A stretch of DNA of 64,000 bases from Ostreococcus mediterraneus (GCA_012295225.1 WMKK01000012.1:1-64000); one strand, 5' to 3'; shown: positions 49,842 to 60,248, counted from the stretch's first letter. Translations and numbers: made by a program. Notes: generated by a model not told the origin, from the letters alone.

Positions 49842-50091
49842 CGCGTGGCGTCCGCCCGCTCGCCCGCAAGGCGACACCCAGCGTGCGCGCACGCGACGCA
49901 CCATCGTCAATATTCTTTTCCAATTTGTTTCTATATTCATTTATTCACCATTTTCGTTATCTCTACGCGTACATTGTTTGCCGACGCCTTCGTCGAGCCG
50001 AGTCGAGCCGGTCGAACGCGTTCGGACGCTATGCACCACACGCCGACGCGCATCACGCGCCGTCACACCGCACGCACGCACTCGCGGCGCC

Positions 50092-52338
50092 ATGTCATGC
50101 ATAGCACCTCGCGCGTCGTTCGCCCCGTCGTCCTCAACGCGCGCGCGGCGGCAGCCGTCAACGCTGCGCCGGCGTCACGCCGCCGCCAGCGCGCGCGACG
50201 ACGATTACGACGACGAGCGACGCAGCGCACGCGCGCGCACGCGCGATGAACGCGATGCCGAACAGAGCGGAGGGTTTACTATCATTCGCCGCGCCGATGG
50301 TCGCGCGCCCGCACCGTCGTCGTCGACAACGCCGTCTTCATCAGCCGACGCTCGACCGAGGTTTAGCGACGGCGGTCGCGGCGGTCGCGGCGGTCGCGGC
50401 GGTCGCGGACGTGAGACATCGTTTCAGCGCTCGAACACGTTCGGCTCGAGATTTTCTAACGACGACAATCGACCGAGACAAGACGGATACGAGCGAAGAG
50501 ATCGCGGAGGAAGGGATGAGTTTCGCGCGAGACGCGAACGGGACGAGTTTCGAGAGGCGAGCCGTCGACGCGAGTACGACGACGAGTACGACGACGGTCG
50601 TATGTATGAGAATACCCGACGGGAGAATGTGCGCGAGAGTGGCAGAGGTCGTGGGCGTTCGTATGCGTCGCGCGATGGCGGCGGGTATGGTGATGGGGGA
50701 CGAGGTCGAGTCGGCGAGTACGCGGCTCGAGCGAGCGGTCGAGGCGGCGGCGGTCGGGAATCGACGTTTGGGCGCGGGCGTGGGCGCGGTCGGGGGCTCA
50801 ATGAGAACGCATCGTTCGTTCGGGAACGCGAGAGTTCTGGATATGACGCTCGGGATGAGTACGAGGGTGGGGATGACGTGTACGATGAAAGAGACGATGA
50901 TGAGTACTTTAACGACGACGACGACGACGACTGGTTCTTGCAAGACGGCGACGGCGCTCGCGAATGGTCGCGCGAGAAGCGTGGATACATTCCTGAATTA
51001 CTCAGCAAGTACGTCGAGGATGACTTCGAACCCATAGTGTACACGCGCGAACCGGATGATTTAGATGAGTATTCATTCTTTTCTGGCGCAAGATTCAACC
51101 AGCTCGGCGCGAGCGACGACGTACGCGAGGCGTTGAAGAAGGCGTTTCGCATCGACAGGCCTTCTCACATTCAAGCGCAATCGTACCGCGTGCTCACGGG
51201 TGAGTCCGTCGATGCATCAACCGGAGAAAGCAAGCGTTTCACAGGACATGTCTTGCTCGCTGATCAAGCTGGGAGTGGTAAAACGTTGGCGTATTGTCTA
51301 CCGTTGTTGCAACGCGTGGCGCAAATTGAAATCGAACGGGGTCGCAGTCGTTCAAAGAAACCACGCGTGTTAATCTTAACACCGACGAGCGAGCTCGCGA
51401 CGCAGGTGCGCGAGGTGATTAAACAGCTCTCTTTCGGCGGCTTGCGCTCGAGATCACTTCTCGCGAACAACGTGAGCAAATCGAGAACGCAAATTGAAGC
51501 GCTCGCGGAGGGCGTGGACATCGTCGTCGGCACGCCCGGACGAGTCGCGCGGTTGATTCAAGAGGGTAAGATGGATACCGATGACGTCGACGCCGTGGTT
51601 CTCGACGAGTGCGACGTTTTACTTGGCGATAGTTTTGAGTTTGCCGAACAAGTAGCGCCCATTCGCAACGCCGTACCGCCTTCGGCGCAGTTTATTCTCG
51701 TCACCGCCACCATTCCGGATGAAGTGCTCAAGCAATTGAAAAACTTTTTCGAGAGCGACGTTCGCGTGGTACAAGGGCCTGGTTTGCACCGTCCGTCGGC
51801 AGGCATGCTCGAACGTTTGATCGACTGCAGTGGCGGCGACACGTTCGACGAGCAGTCTGGGTTCTATCGCAAATTTAAGGCGTTGATGGACTTGCTCGAA
51901 GTGGACAAGGCGGACCGCGCGCTGTTATTCTGCAACAAAATTGAAACGTGCAGAAAGATTGAAAACATGCTGACGCGCGCCGACCGTGACGGTCAAAAAT
52001 ACCGCATCTTACCCTATCACGCGGCGTTATCTCGCGAGCAACAGCAGCGTAACTTGAAGGAATTCATGTCTTCACAGACTGGAACGCCGCTCATTTTGGT
52101 GTGCACCGACCGCGCGTCTCGAGGTTTGGACGCGTCTCGCGTCAAGCATGTCATCTTGTTTGATTTCCCTCGCGACCCTAGCGAATACGTGCGCCGCGTT
52201 GGGCGAACTGCGCGCGGCGCACTCGGTCAAGGTCGAGTGTCCGTGCTCGTGCTCGGGCGGCAAGTTCGACTGGCGCGAGAAATCATGCGAAGAAACGCGC
52301 GCGGCGACCCCGTCGAAGCGACGCCCACAAACTTCTAA
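50092..52338 (+). CDS. Organellar DEAD-box RNA helicase with DECD motif and RG-rich N-terminus
   Basis: A protein of 748 residues from the ATG at 50092. Residues 1-35 form a transit-like peptide (SCIAPRASFAPSSSTRARR). About 250 residues rich in RGG, RE and Asp follow. The helicase core starts near 350: Q-motif IQAQSYRVLTGE, motif I LADQAGSGKTLAY, Ia PTSELATQV, Ib TPGRVARL, motif II DECD instead of DEAD, motif III TAT instead of SAT, motif V TDRASRGLD and motif VI YVRRVGRTARG instead of HRxGRxxR. The order and spacing are normal, so it is likely active. It resembles plastid helicases of the plant RH39/RH50 group that process rRNA, a tentative placement. Confidence 0.88.
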   Translation: MSCIAPRASFAPSSSTRARRQPSTLRRRHAAASARDDDYDDERRSARARTRDERDAEQSGGFTIIRRADGRAPAPSSSTTPSSSADARPRFSDGGRGGRGGRGGRGRETSFQRSNTFGSRFSNDDNRPRQDGYERRDRGGRDEFRARRERDEFREASRRREYDDEYDDGRMYENTRRENVRESGRGRGRSYASRDGGGYGDGGRGRVGEYAARASGRGGGGRESTFGRGRGRGRGLNENASFVRERESSGYDARDEYEGGDDVYDERDDDEYFNDDDDDDWFLQDGDGAREWSREKRGYIPELLSKYVEDDFEPIVYTREPDDLDEYSFFSGARFNQLGASDDVREALKKAFRIDRPSHIQAQSYRVLTGESVDASTGESKRFTGHVLLADQAGSGKTLAYCLPLLQRVAQIEIERGRSRSKKPRVLILTPTSELATQVREVIKQLSFGGLRSRSLLANNVSKSRTQIEALAEGVDIVVGTPGRVARLIQEGKMDTDDVDAVVLDECDVLLGDSFEFAEQVAPIRNAVPPSAQFILVTATIPDEVLKQLKNFFESDVRVVQGPGLHRPSAGMLERLIDCSGGDTFDEQSGFYRKFKALMDLLEVDKADRALLFCNKIETCRKIENMLTRADRDGQKYRILPYHAALSREQQQRNLKEFMSSQTGTPLILVCTDRASRGLDASRVKHVILFDFPRDPSEYVRRVGRTARGALGQGRVSVLVLGRQVRLAREIMRRNARGDPVEATPTNF

Positions 52339-52446
52339 GCGGAGCAGCGGTAGTTCTTTTCATTACAACATCACAAGCATTGTAAGCGTACTTTATTCAC
52401 TTTAATAATTTTAATCATCATTATTATTCTCCATTCTCGAGCGTGC

Positions 52447-52812
52447 TCATCGCTTCTTCGTCCACATCCAATACGGATTGCGACACTTTTCCCCGTTGCA
52501 CACCGGAGCGCAGTTGCACACGGGCACGTACGACAAGTTTCGATACACCGAATCCCCCTTACCATCATTCATGCTCTTACGCATGTGATACTCCCAGTGA
52601 TTCTCGGGAATTTCTTCATCCGCGGCGGCTTCCCACACCGTCGGACCGGCGGTAAACTCCCCATCGCTCTCGCTCTCGTCGCTCTCGCTCTCGTCGCTCG
52701 CCTCGACCTGCTCGAGCGCCGCGCCCACGCGCTCGAGCGACTTGGCTTCTTGCGCGCGCGTTTGTGCCTTACCATCCATCGCCGCGGCGTCGGCGTCTTG
52801 AATCTGCACCAT
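52447..52812 (-). CDS. Small hypothetical protein with C-terminal cysteine cluster
   Basis: A protein of 121 residues from the ATG at 52812. The N-terminal part is a charged helix (QTRAQEAKSLERVGAALEQV) ending in an SDESESD acidic run. The C-terminal part has WEAAADEEIPENHWEYHMRK and a cysteine cluster, VCNCAPVCNGEKCRNPYWMW. The cluster could bind a metal. No family is recognised. The gene converges on the helicase gene and its start lies next to an ACG-rich gap. Confidence 0.55.
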   Translation of the reverse strand: MVQIQDADAAAMDGKAQTRAQEAKSLERVGAALEQVEASDESESDESESDGEFTAGPTVWEAAADEEIPENHWEYHMRKSMNDGKGDSVYRNLSYVPVCNCAPVCNGEKCRNPYWMWTKKR

Positions 52813-52872
52813 GATGCGATGCGCTCGACGTCGTCGTGCGTCGCGCAATCGCGCACCGACGACGCACCGCGC

Positions 52873-52907
<35 letters not shown>

Positions 52908-53231
52908 AGCGACGACGGCGCGCGCACAAAAACGTGCGTTTTTTCGGGCGTTTTTGTGGGCGTGATACATATAGAAACGGACCAGTGAACGCCATATCTG
53001 CATATGTCCGATTTATGGCCCGACGACGACGACGCCGACGACGACGAAACGACGACGACGACGACGGAAACGACGACGACAGTGGCGGTCGCGCGACAGT
53101 GGCGGTGTCGCGCGCGGCGTCGTGACCCTCGCGTTCGTTCGGTTCGTTCGCGCGGTGAGGGTAGGTCGTCGTCGTCTTGAGCGTCGCCGAGACGAGCGCG
53201 CATTGAGACGGTGGGTGTTGGTGGCGCGAGG
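52813..53231. other. Divergent gap with ACG and GACGACG runs
   Basis: No gene is recognised. The stretch has an ACG run (about 52877-52913), an AT-containing centre with CGTGATACATATAGAAACGG (about 52961), and further GACGACG blocks up to 53100. It separates two divergent genes and probably holds both promoters. Frames on both strands here are made of Asp, Arg or Thr repeats. Confidence 0.4.
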
Positions 53232-54173
53232 ATGATGCATTTGAGCGCGTTTGAGTCGCGTTCGGTGCAATCGAGCGCGGTATCGCAAGAGTATTCGCAA
53301 TGGGATGATGACGATGAGGATGCGCGAGATGTTGGGCGCGAGAGTCGCGGACGTTCGCGAGATGCGTCGCACGCACAGCGTCGGATGGAGGGTGAGCGGT
53401 TGAGCCGGGTGTACTCCAAGTCGCGGTCGCGAGACGCGAGCGCGGGGCGGCGTTCAGATTTTGAGGCGGAAGACGAGGCGATTGAGATTACTCGCGCGGA
53501 GCTTGAGAGTTTGAGAGAAAGGATTGACCAAGCGCGGTCGGAAGCGGGGTATTCGAGTGCGTCGTTATCGAGGACGGGGTCGCGAGGGTCGTCGAGACAC
53601 GGTTCGCGGCACGGTTCGCGGCACGGTTCGCGGCACGGTTCGCGGCACGGTTCGAGGCAGAGTTTGGTGGATGCGTCGGATTCCGCGAGCGAGTTTGGTG
53701 AAGGCGATGGCGAAGTCGGCGCTGGTCTCGGGATGATCGGGGGACTTTTAGGCGTGGACACTTCGACGTCGGTGTGGACGCCCGACGAGTTGGATGATCC
53801 GGTGATAAAGGGCGCCACGGGTGCGCACGCTGGATCGGCAATCGTTCCGCAAAAGGTGATAGATAAATATGAAAAGGCTAAAAACGATTACGAAGCCGCT
53901 TTGAAGGCGAAAAAGGATAAGAAGGCTGCACAGAGGCGCGCGTTGGACGGCGACGAGACGCCTCGGGCATCCGCCGTGCACGACTTAGCCGCGCAGTTCA
54001 ACCACGCGATAAACGGCACTGAACGTAAGGTTCGTAAGCAAATGGACTACAAGACGCAGTATGCAAATAAAAAAGCTGCGAGGATGTCGCACGCACGTCC
54101 ACCGGAGTCCAACACGCTCTTCGGGTCCCTGCACGCCATGATGTTCGGGTGCTGCATGGGAAGAGGCAAGTAG
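53232..54173 (+). CDS. Hypothetical Ser/Arg-rich protein with SRHG repeats and cysteine-containing C-terminus
   Basis: A protein of 313 residues from the ATG at 53232. The first 150 residues are Ser/Arg/Asp-rich and disordered, with a helical patch (EDEAIEITRAELESLRERID) and five tandem SRHG units from a 12-base DNA repeat. A Gly-rich GEVGAGLGMIGGLLGVD stretch is followed by a charged helix (QKVIDKYEKAKNDYEAALKA). It ends with a basic region and FGSLHAMMFGCCMGRGK. The terminal Cys pair next to basic residues could be lipid-modified. No known family. Confidence 0.6.
   Translation: MMHLSAFESRSVQSSAVSQEYSQWDDDDEDARDVGRESRGRSRDASHAQRRMEGERLSRVYSKSRSRDASAGRRSDFEAEDEAIEITRAELESLRERIDQARSEAGYSSASLSRTGSRGSSRHGSRHGSRHGSRHGSRHGSRQSLVDASDSASEFGEGDGEVGAGLGMIGGLLGVDTSTSVWTPDELDDPVIKGATGAHAGSAIVPQKVIDKYEKAKNDYEAALKAKKDKKAAQRRALDGDETPRASAVHDLAAQFNHAINGTERKVRKQMDYKTQYANKKAARMSHARPPESNTLFGSLHAMMFGCCMGRGK
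53598..53657 (+). repeat. Five-copy 12-bp tandem repeat inside a coding region
   Basis: Five in-frame copies of CACGGTTCGCGG (the last with one change) encode SRHG repeats. The near identity of the copies points to recent expansion. Confidence 0.9.
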
Positions 54174-54289
54174 TAGTGAATCGTTTTAGACATAATGTAT
54201 AAATATGAGAAAGAAAGCAAAAAATCAAGATGTGTGTATTTCACAAGCTACGGTACAGTTTCACGCGTGCCTACGCGAGCGAGCGAATT

Positions 54290-55354
54290 TCATTCGTCCA
54301 CTTGATCGTCTTCGTCTTCGTCTTCGCCAAAATCGAGTTGAACCACGCCGCCCAAAATCAAATACGAAAAGACCGACCCTAAGGCCAAACCTACGGAATA
54401 CCACGCTTTGCGGCGCATATCCTTATCCTTTTCACTCATTTCTTTCTTTTTCGCGCGCGGTTTCCATCCTCGTCGACGTTCAGCGTGGTGGGCGTCGTAT
54501 CTGTCGCCCCACGCGCTCGCATCCACCGTCGGCGGCGCTTCGCCCGATTGACCCCTATACTTTTCCTCTAACGCCACCAATCGCTCACTAACATCGTTAA
54601 TATACTTGACAACCTTTGGAAAGCGTTTCATCTCCGTGCGCAACGTCTCGCACGCTGGGGATCTCGCGTGGTAATTGAGCTGCGCGAACGCCGCCGCGTC
54701 GCAACTTCTCGGCTTGTCTCCGCATAACCAATAATTATCTTCGCCATGCTTCGCCATGGAATTGATCAATTTGTTGTTCAAACAAGAGTATGCCTCTACA
54801 GCTTTGGCACACGCGCGCTCAGCATCGATACCATTCGCTCGCATCGCTCGCGAAACGTCTCTCGATTTCGCGTACGCCATCCATCGATTCATCGGCCACG
54901 GCGCGCCTCCGCCAATCACATCCTCCTTCTTCGCCACTCCGTAGCCTTCATCATCGACAAACGTAAAGTACTCGCTTGCAACCGATAAATTTCCCGCGCA
55001 CATCGCATTTAACATCGATATCGCACACTTTTCATCCGCGCTCGCGTCTCCGTCGATATCCACGCACCGCGCCGCGAACCCCGTCGTCGCGCGGTAACAC
55101 GCCTCCTTCTCCCCCACGGGCGCGATACCATCGAACGCGCCGTCGCCGTCGACATCGCCATTGATCTCCACGCACGGCAACGCCCCGCTCGGGCTCGAAC
55201 GTGCGCTCGTACACCGCTCGACGACGTGCGCGCGGCGCGCCAGGAGCACCAACGTCTCGAGGTGCACATCTTCAATCGAAACACGCGCGTGACGCGACGT
55301 GTACACCACGATGGACGGCGGTTCGGCGGACATGCGTGCGAGATCAACCGTCAC
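54290..55354 (-). CDS. Metaxin/SAM37-like outer mitochondrial membrane import protein
   Basis: A protein of 354 residues from the ATG at 55354 (an ATG at 55333 is also possible). Metaxin sits in the sorting and assembly complex that inserts beta-barrel proteins into the outer membrane. The C-terminal GST-like half carries AVEAYSCLNNKLI, DNYWLCGDKPRSCDAAAFAQ and FPKVVKYINDVSERL, the metaxin pattern of FGxxPSSLDA followed by a helix ending in a late conserved Leu. A basic segment (RRRGWKPRAKKKEMSEKDKD) precedes one C-terminal membrane span (WYSVGLALGSVFSYLILGG) and an acidic tail, as in plant metaxin. The N-terminal half is weakly conserved and holds two DVDGDG-like acidic motifs. Confidence 0.78.
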   Translation of the reverse strand: MTVDLARMSAEPPSIVVYTSRHARVSIEDVHLETLVLLARRAHVVERCTSARSSPSGALPCVEINGDVDGDGAFDGIAPVGEKEACYRATTGFAARCVDIDGDASADEKCAISMLNAMCAGNLSVASEYFTFVDDEGYGVAKKEDVIGGGAPWPMNRWMAYAKSRDVSRAMRANGIDAERACAKAVEAYSCLNNKLINSMAKHGEDNYWLCGDKPRSCDAAAFAQLNYHARSPACETLRTEMKRFPKVVKYINDVSERLVALEEKYRGQSGEAPPTVDASAWGDRYDAHHAERRRGWKPRAKKKEMSEKDKDMRRKAWYSVGLALGSVFSYLILGGVVQLDFGEDEDEDDQVDE

Positions 55355-55440
55355 GGTGTCGGTCGTCGTGTCGTCGCGTCGTCGGTCGTCGTGTCGTCGT
55401 CCAAGGTTGTCGTCGGATGTCGCGCGTCAGAGACTGACGC

Positions 55441-56457
55441 ATGCCGTTGGCGCCGTTCGAACGCATACGCGCGCTCGCGCGCCACGTGCGGGCGCCGCCG
55501 CGCGAGGCGGCCCCGGCGTCATCATCGCCCGCACGCTCGCCCGTGCTCGTGCTGGGCGAACGCGTGCGCGCGGCGCTCGAGCGCGGCGAACCCGTGGTGG
55601 CGCTCGAAAGCACCATCGTGGCGCACGGCATGCCGTACCCGGCTAACATTGAATGCGCGCTCGACGTTGAAGGCGTCATACGCGCGAACGGCGCGACGCC
55701 GGCGACGATCGCGATCATTGACGGCGCGTGCGTCATCGGCGCTTCGCGTGAGGAGTTGGAGAAGATTGCGCGCTTGGGCGCCGCGTGCGCCAAGTGTTCG
55801 AGACGCGACGTCGCGGGTGTTATAGCGCGTCGAGAGACCGCGGCGACGACGGTGAGTGCGACGATGTTGCTCGCGAGATTAGCAGGGATTGATGTGTTCG
55901 TTACGGGCGGTATTGGAGGCGTTCATCGCGGAGGTGAGCGCACGATGGACGTGAGCGCGGATATCTCGGAGCTCGGCAGAACGGATGTCGCGGTGGTGTG
56001 CGCCGGGGCGAAATCTATCTTGGATATCCCGCGTACGCTCGAGGTGATGGAGACACACGGCGTGGCGGTGTGTGGGTATACGTGCGATGAGTTCCCGGCG
56101 TTCTTTACGCGAAAGAGTGGGTGTAAATGTCCGCAAAGGGTGGATACGCCAGAGGCGGCGGCGCAAATCGTCAAGGCGACGTTGGATGCGCGGTTAGGGA
56201 GCGGGTGCGTGTTTGCTGTGCCTATTCCGAGTGAACACGAAGCAGTTGGCGAAGAAATAGAACGCGCGACAACGACGGCGCTGGAGGAAGCTGAGGCGCG
56301 CGGCGTCGCTGGTCGAGACGTCACGCCATTCATTCTTAAACGCGTCGCCGAGCTCACGGGTGGGCGTTCGCTCGCGGCGAACGTCGCTCTGGTGCAAAAC
56401 AACGCCGTCGTTGGCGCGCGCATCGCCGTCGCGCTCGCAGCGTTGAAGCGTGCATAA
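55441..56457 (+). CDS. Pseudouridine-5'-phosphate glycosidase (PsuG/IndA), probable peroxisomal
   Basis: A protein of 338 residues from the ATG at 55441. It splits pseudouridine-5'-phosphate to uracil and ribose-5-phosphate, the salvage end of RNA turnover. Family marks: ALESTIVAHGMPYPANIE, TPATIAIIDG, TTVSATMLLARLAGIDVFVT, GGIGGVHRGGERTMDVSADI, VVCAGAKSILDIPRTLEVME and a C-terminal GGRSLAANVALVQNNA. The N-terminus reads RIRALARHV at residues 8-16, which fits the PTS2 peroxisomal signal R-I-x5-H-[L/V] closely. The plant homologue is known to be peroxisomal with a similar RIx5HL signal. No gene for the partner pseudouridine kinase is seen in this window. Confidence 0.93.
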   Translation: MPLAPFERIRALARHVRAPPREAAPASSSPARSPVLVLGERVRAALERGEPVVALESTIVAHGMPYPANIECALDVEGVIRANGATPATIAIIDGACVIGASREELEKIARLGAACAKCSRRDVAGVIARRETAATTVSATMLLARLAGIDVFVTGGIGGVHRGGERTMDVSADISELGRTDVAVVCAGAKSILDIPRTLEVMETHGVAVCGYTCDEFPAFFTRKSGCKCPQRVDTPEAAAQIVKATLDARLGSGCVFAVPIPSEHEAVGEEIERATTTALEEAEARGVAGRDVTPFILKRVAELTGGRSLAANVALVQNNAVVGARIAVALAALKRA

Positions 56458-56528
56458 TGGATGATAATAGAAAGGTATTGTAGTAGTACTGTAGTAATGT
56501 AAATCAATCATGTGTTTGTGTGTTGTTT

Positions 56529-59126
56529 CTACTTCGGCGAGTCGTCTTCATCGTTCAATTGAATGACGATAATCGTCGGCTGTTCATCCTCTTCTTCCGC
56601 CGCAGTCTCGGCTTCCTTTTCTTTTTCCTGCTGCCTTGGTTTGGGCGTCATCGTTGGTTTGGGACGAGATGGAATCGGCGTGGGCTCTTTCGCCGGAGGC
56701 ATGCCAATCAGCTCGCGAATTTCATTCCCAGTCAACGTCTCGCGTTCGATCAACGCCTTGGCGATGGTATGTAAATCGCCCAAGTTTGACTTTAACAGCT
56801 TTTGCACACGAGTTTGCGAGTCTTTGAGCAACTTAATCACCTCAGCGTCGACGGCGGATTCGGTAGACCCAGAAGCACCGCGATTTGGACCGCGAATACT
56901 CGACAAATGCACCGGACCGAGGTTGGTGTTCATGCCGACGTCAGAAATCATGTAAAACGCCAAACGGGTGGCTTGCTGTAAATCTCCACTTGCACCCGTG
57001 GTGACTTCGTCGGGGCCAAAAATAAGCTCTTCTGCTAAACGACCACCCATGCAAACGTCTAAACGCGCCATGAGTTGCTTTTTATTCACGCTCGTCTCGT
57101 CCTTGTCGGGAAGTTGCGTCACCATGCCGAGCGACGAGCCGCGAGGCATGATTGTCGCCTTGTGAATCGGTAGCGCGGCGTCAGATTTCAAAGCGACGAG
57201 CGCGTGACCAGCTTCGTGATAGGCGGTCAACTTGCGATTTTCCTCGCTCAATACTGCAGATTTACGCTCGGCGCCCATCAACACGCGATCGCGCGCCCAA
57301 TCGAGATCCGCGGCGGTTATCGAAGGCGCGTCCGCCATAGCCGCTTGCACCGCCGCCATGTTCACCAAATTGTACAACTCTGCGCCGCTAAACCCTGCAG
57401 TACCTCGCGCAATTCTATCGACATCCACGTCATCCGTCGTAGGTTTGTCGCTCAAGTAAAAGTCTAAGATTTCCCGTCGACCGCCGATGTCAGGGTTGGG
57501 TACGTGCACCATACGATCAAAACGCCCAGGGCGCGTCAGCGCCGGATCAAGCGATTCAGCAATGTTTGTCGCAGCGATGACAATGATACCATCGTTTTGC
57601 TCAAACCCATCCATTTCAGTGAGCAATTGATTGAGCGTTTTGCGATGGTTGTTCTCAATGGACTTGCGCGACGTACCGATGGAGTCGATTTCATCGATGA
57701 AGATGATGCACGGCGTTTGCTTTTTGGCCGCAGCGAACAGTTGTCGCACGCGCTTCGAACCTACACCGACAAACATTTCCTCAAACTCGCTCCCGCTTCG
57801 GTAGAAAAACGGTACATCCGCCTCGCCAGCGATGGCGCGAGCGAGCAACGTTTTGCCCGTCCCCGGAGGTCCGGTGAGCAACACACCCTTTGGCAACTTC
57901 CCACCGAGACGCGTAAATCGATCAGGGTTACGCAAGTATTCGACAATCTCTTGCAATTCCTCCTTGGCTTCGTCGCACCCTTTGACATCATCGAAAGACT
58001 TCGTGCTCTTCTCGGGCATGTTTTCCTTGTTGTATTGCTTTGGGTCAAACGATGGGCCGCCGTTTGACGGCGCTAAACCGCCAGTGGGCGACATCGAATC
58101 GATGCCCGACCCTGGTAAAGCTTGATTTGGCGACGACGGTGAACCGTCTTGAATGACGCGAACGGCAACGTGCCGCACGACGAAAGAGCTAAGATACATC
58201 AACCCGCTGATAAAGAGAAAAAAGTACAGCAACGCGTTGAACAGGCGTCGTACGCCGCTCACGCGCGGCGCGCCCACACCACCTACGACATTAATGTGTA
58301 AAGGCGCTTGCGCGCTCGTACCAATTTCCAACGGTACGAGTTCGTTCGCACCCTTTGAACGCTCGCTCAAGTCTTCAAGCAACTTGGGTAACTTGTTCAC
58401 GCCGTCGTCTTTTGGAAGCGGCTTGCCGATGCCCGCGTCTCCGCCGACGACAAAATGTTCCAATCGATTCGTCCTCACCAACGCCGTGATATACGCCAAC
58501 ACCGAAACTGGTCCACTCGCATATTTTCTCGTCTCAAATCTTTTAATGAGGTCTTCATTTTTGTCAAAAGATAACAACTCTCGCATCAACGCGTCTTGCT
58601 TGCTCGCATCCAACCCCTCGGCATCCGCTTCGGCGTACAACTTTTCCCACTTTTTATTACTCTTTACAAACGTCAACGTCGACACCACATCCGACGCTTT
58701 CTCTTTAATCGCCCCAAAGAACGTCGTCTTTGTCGCTTTTGCCGTAGAACCTTCTTCTTTCCCGCCGTCAACGCCGTCGTCGCTACGCGTCGCCTTCTCG
58801 TCATCCGCGCCGGCGGCTCCATCGCCGTCGCGAACACCGACGACGGCATCTCCCCCTTCCGCCCTGACGCACACCCGTGCGCCGCGCCGAAATCGCACCG
58901 ACGACACCACACCCCCCACGACCGCACCGCACGTCCTCATCGTCGTCGTCCTCGTCCTCGGCACCGCGACGATGAACCCCCTCGAAGACCGCGTCATCGT
59001 CATCGTCGGCGTCGTCATCGCCACCGCGCGCGTCCGTCGCCGCGCGCGCCCGTCGAGCGCCACCGCCGCGGTGGCGCTCGAGCGCGGCGCGACGCACCGC
59101 GCCCACGCGCACGCCATGGTCGCCAT
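56529..59126 (-). CDS. Plastid FtsH metalloprotease (FtsH11/i-AAA-like)
   Basis: A protein of 865 residues from the ATG at 59126. FtsH enzymes are membrane ATPase-proteases that remove damaged membrane proteins. Transit-like Arg/Ala/Thr sequence covers the first 90 residues. One clear membrane span ([20 protein letters not shown]) precedes the AAA domain: [38 protein letters not shown] (near 418), [11 protein letters not shown], then second region [16 protein letters not shown]. The protease site is [12 protein letters not shown] near residue 635. The single membrane span and the YME1-like block [18 protein letters not shown] match the FtsH11 or i-AAA group. Several in-frame ATGs occur in the first 60 residues. 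Confidence 0.94.
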   Translation of the reverse strand: MATMACAWARCVAPRSSATAAVALDGRARRRTRAVAMTTPTMTMTRSSRGFIVAVPRTRTTTMRTCGAVVGGVVSSVRFRRGARVCVRAEGGDAVVGVRDGDGAAGADDEKATRSDDGVDGGKEEGSTAKATKTTFFGAIKEKASDVVSTLTFVKSNKKWEKLYAEADAEGLDASKQDALMRELLSFDKNEDLIKRFETRKYASGPVSVLAYITALVRTNRLEHFVVGGDAGIGKPLPKDDGVNKLPKLLEDLSERSKGANELVPLEIGTSAQAPLHINVVGGVGAPRVSGVRRLFNALLYFFLFISGLMYLSSFVVRHVAVRVIQDGSPSSPNQALPGSGIDSMSPTGGLAPSNGGPSFDPKQYNKENMPEKSTKSFDDVKGCDEAKEELQEIVEYLRNPDRFTRLGGKLPKGVLLTGPPGTGKTLLARAIAGEADVPFFYRSGSEFEEMFVGVGSKRVRQLFAAAKKQTPCIIFIDEIDSIGTSRKSIENNHRKTLNQLLTEMDGFEQNDGIIVIAATNIAESLDPALTRPGRFDRMVHVPNPDIGGRREILDFYLSDKPTTDDVDVDRIARGTAGFSGAELYNLVNMAAVQAAMADAPSITAADLDWARDRVLMGAERKSAVLSEENRKLTAYHEAGHALVALKSDAALPIHKATIMPRGSSLGMVTQLPDKDETSVNKKQLMARLDVCMGGRLAEELIFGPDEVTTGASGDLQQATRLAFYMISDVGMNTNLGPVHLSSIRGPNRGASGSTESAVDAEVIKLLKDSQTRVQKLLKSNLGDLHTIAKALIERETLTGNEIRELIGMPPAKEPTPIPSRPKPTMTPKPRQQEKEKEAETAAEEEDEQPTIIVIQLNDEDDSPK

Positions 59127-59701
59127 CGACGGCGGACGAGGAGTGTCGCTCGCGCGCGACCCGTGGACGCGCGATGATGGGCGGCGCTGGTCGTGTGTGT
59201 GTGCGTTATATCGCGCATTATGGTCTACACTATGTGTACACTATGCGTATGTGTGACTGGTTATCTAGCTCTATAGCGTATTGTGGTCTACACTATGCGT
59301 GTGTATGTGCGTTACTGGTTATCTAGATCTCGCGTATTGTGGTATACTATACACTATACATGCCGTGGTGTGCGCACGAGGTCTGTCCGTGTCGTACTGT
59401 GTAGGCGTGTGTACCATGAGACGCACATCCGTGCGTGCGTCCTGGGACCACCCGCGCGCGCGCGTGCGTTTTTTTTCCCCGCGCGTCGCGTCGTCGCGTG
59501 CCCGCGCGCGAGGGACGCGCGTTAGAGCGCGCGTGCGCGTCGACGAACGCGGTGGTTTGGGTATCTCGCGCGCGAGGCGAGGCGAGGCGAGGCGACGGGT
59601 GGTGGTGTCTCTCTCTCTCGCGCGTGTCGTCGAGCGTGGAGGCACACAAACAGGCGTTTTTTTTGTGTCGCGGCGTGCGCGCGTGAGACTCGTGCGCGAC
59701 G
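59127..59701. other. Long gap with imperfect tandem repeat
   Basis: No gene is seen. The left part is AT-richer with an imperfect tandem duplication of a block of about 60 bases (59221-59342). The right part is CG-rich with GGCGA (59576-59595) and CTCTCTCTC runs and short T runs. It lies between divergent genes and probably carries both promoters. Confidence 0.45.
59221..59342. repeat. Imperfect tandem duplication of about 60 bp
   Basis: TGGTCTACACTATG occurs at 59221-59234 and 59284-59297; ACTGGTTATCTAG at 59256-59268 and 59314-59326; GCGTATTGTGG at 59276-59286 and 59332-59342. The shared order of three blocks shows a duplicated unit whose copies differ by small indels. Confidence 0.8.
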
Positions 59702-60248
59702 ATGACGCCGGAGACGCCAGTGGCGTCGGTGGCGTCTCAACGCATCGCACGCGTGCGATTGAGTGATAGTAGTGGGGTGTCACGCGGACCGAAGACGTAT
59801 GGGGAGTCGGTCTCAGACGACGAGCGAGACGCGTTGCGGTTGCTGATGAACATGTACGAAGAGGCGCGTACGGGCGACGTGATTTTATTTGACTCGTGGT
59901 GTACTGACTATGCTTTTACAGAAAATGGATCACACGAATCCAGAACATGTTCGCGCGCTCGCGGAAATGCGCGAACACACGAACGCGCTGGAACAAGGTC
60001 GTGGGATTTGGGCGAGACGCGGCGCTCCGGGCGTCGAACGCGACTGGACAGACGACGTCGCGGCGAAAGAAACCACGACGAAAGCGCCATTGGAGAATCC
60101 AGACTATGCAGAATATATCAAGTGCGTGTGTTTCATCGATGTGTCACGCGATGAATACTACTGATTCCTTGTTGCGTTCAGGTTTTGCGAAGGGCGAGAC
60201 GCCGCCGCGTCGTCTCGCGCCCGAAACCGAGACGCCGAGAGTCTCTAA
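59702..60248 (+). CDS. Unknown small protein, three exons with two very short introns
   Basis: Exons 59702-59878, 59922-60121 and 60182-60248 join to 147 residues. Intron 1 is 43 bases (GTGATT to TTACAG) with a TACTGAC branch-like word 13 bases before the acceptor; intron 2 is 60 bases (GTGCGT to GTTCAG) with TACTGATTCC. Both phases match. The protein has DDERDALRLLMNMYEEARTG, then DHTNPEHVRALAEMREHTNA, ERDWTDDV and ends PDYAEYIKFCEGRDAAASSR plus a short tail. It looks globular and helical but I do not recognise the family. The exon model is supported by frame only. It sits beside a tRNA gene. Confidence 0.55.
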
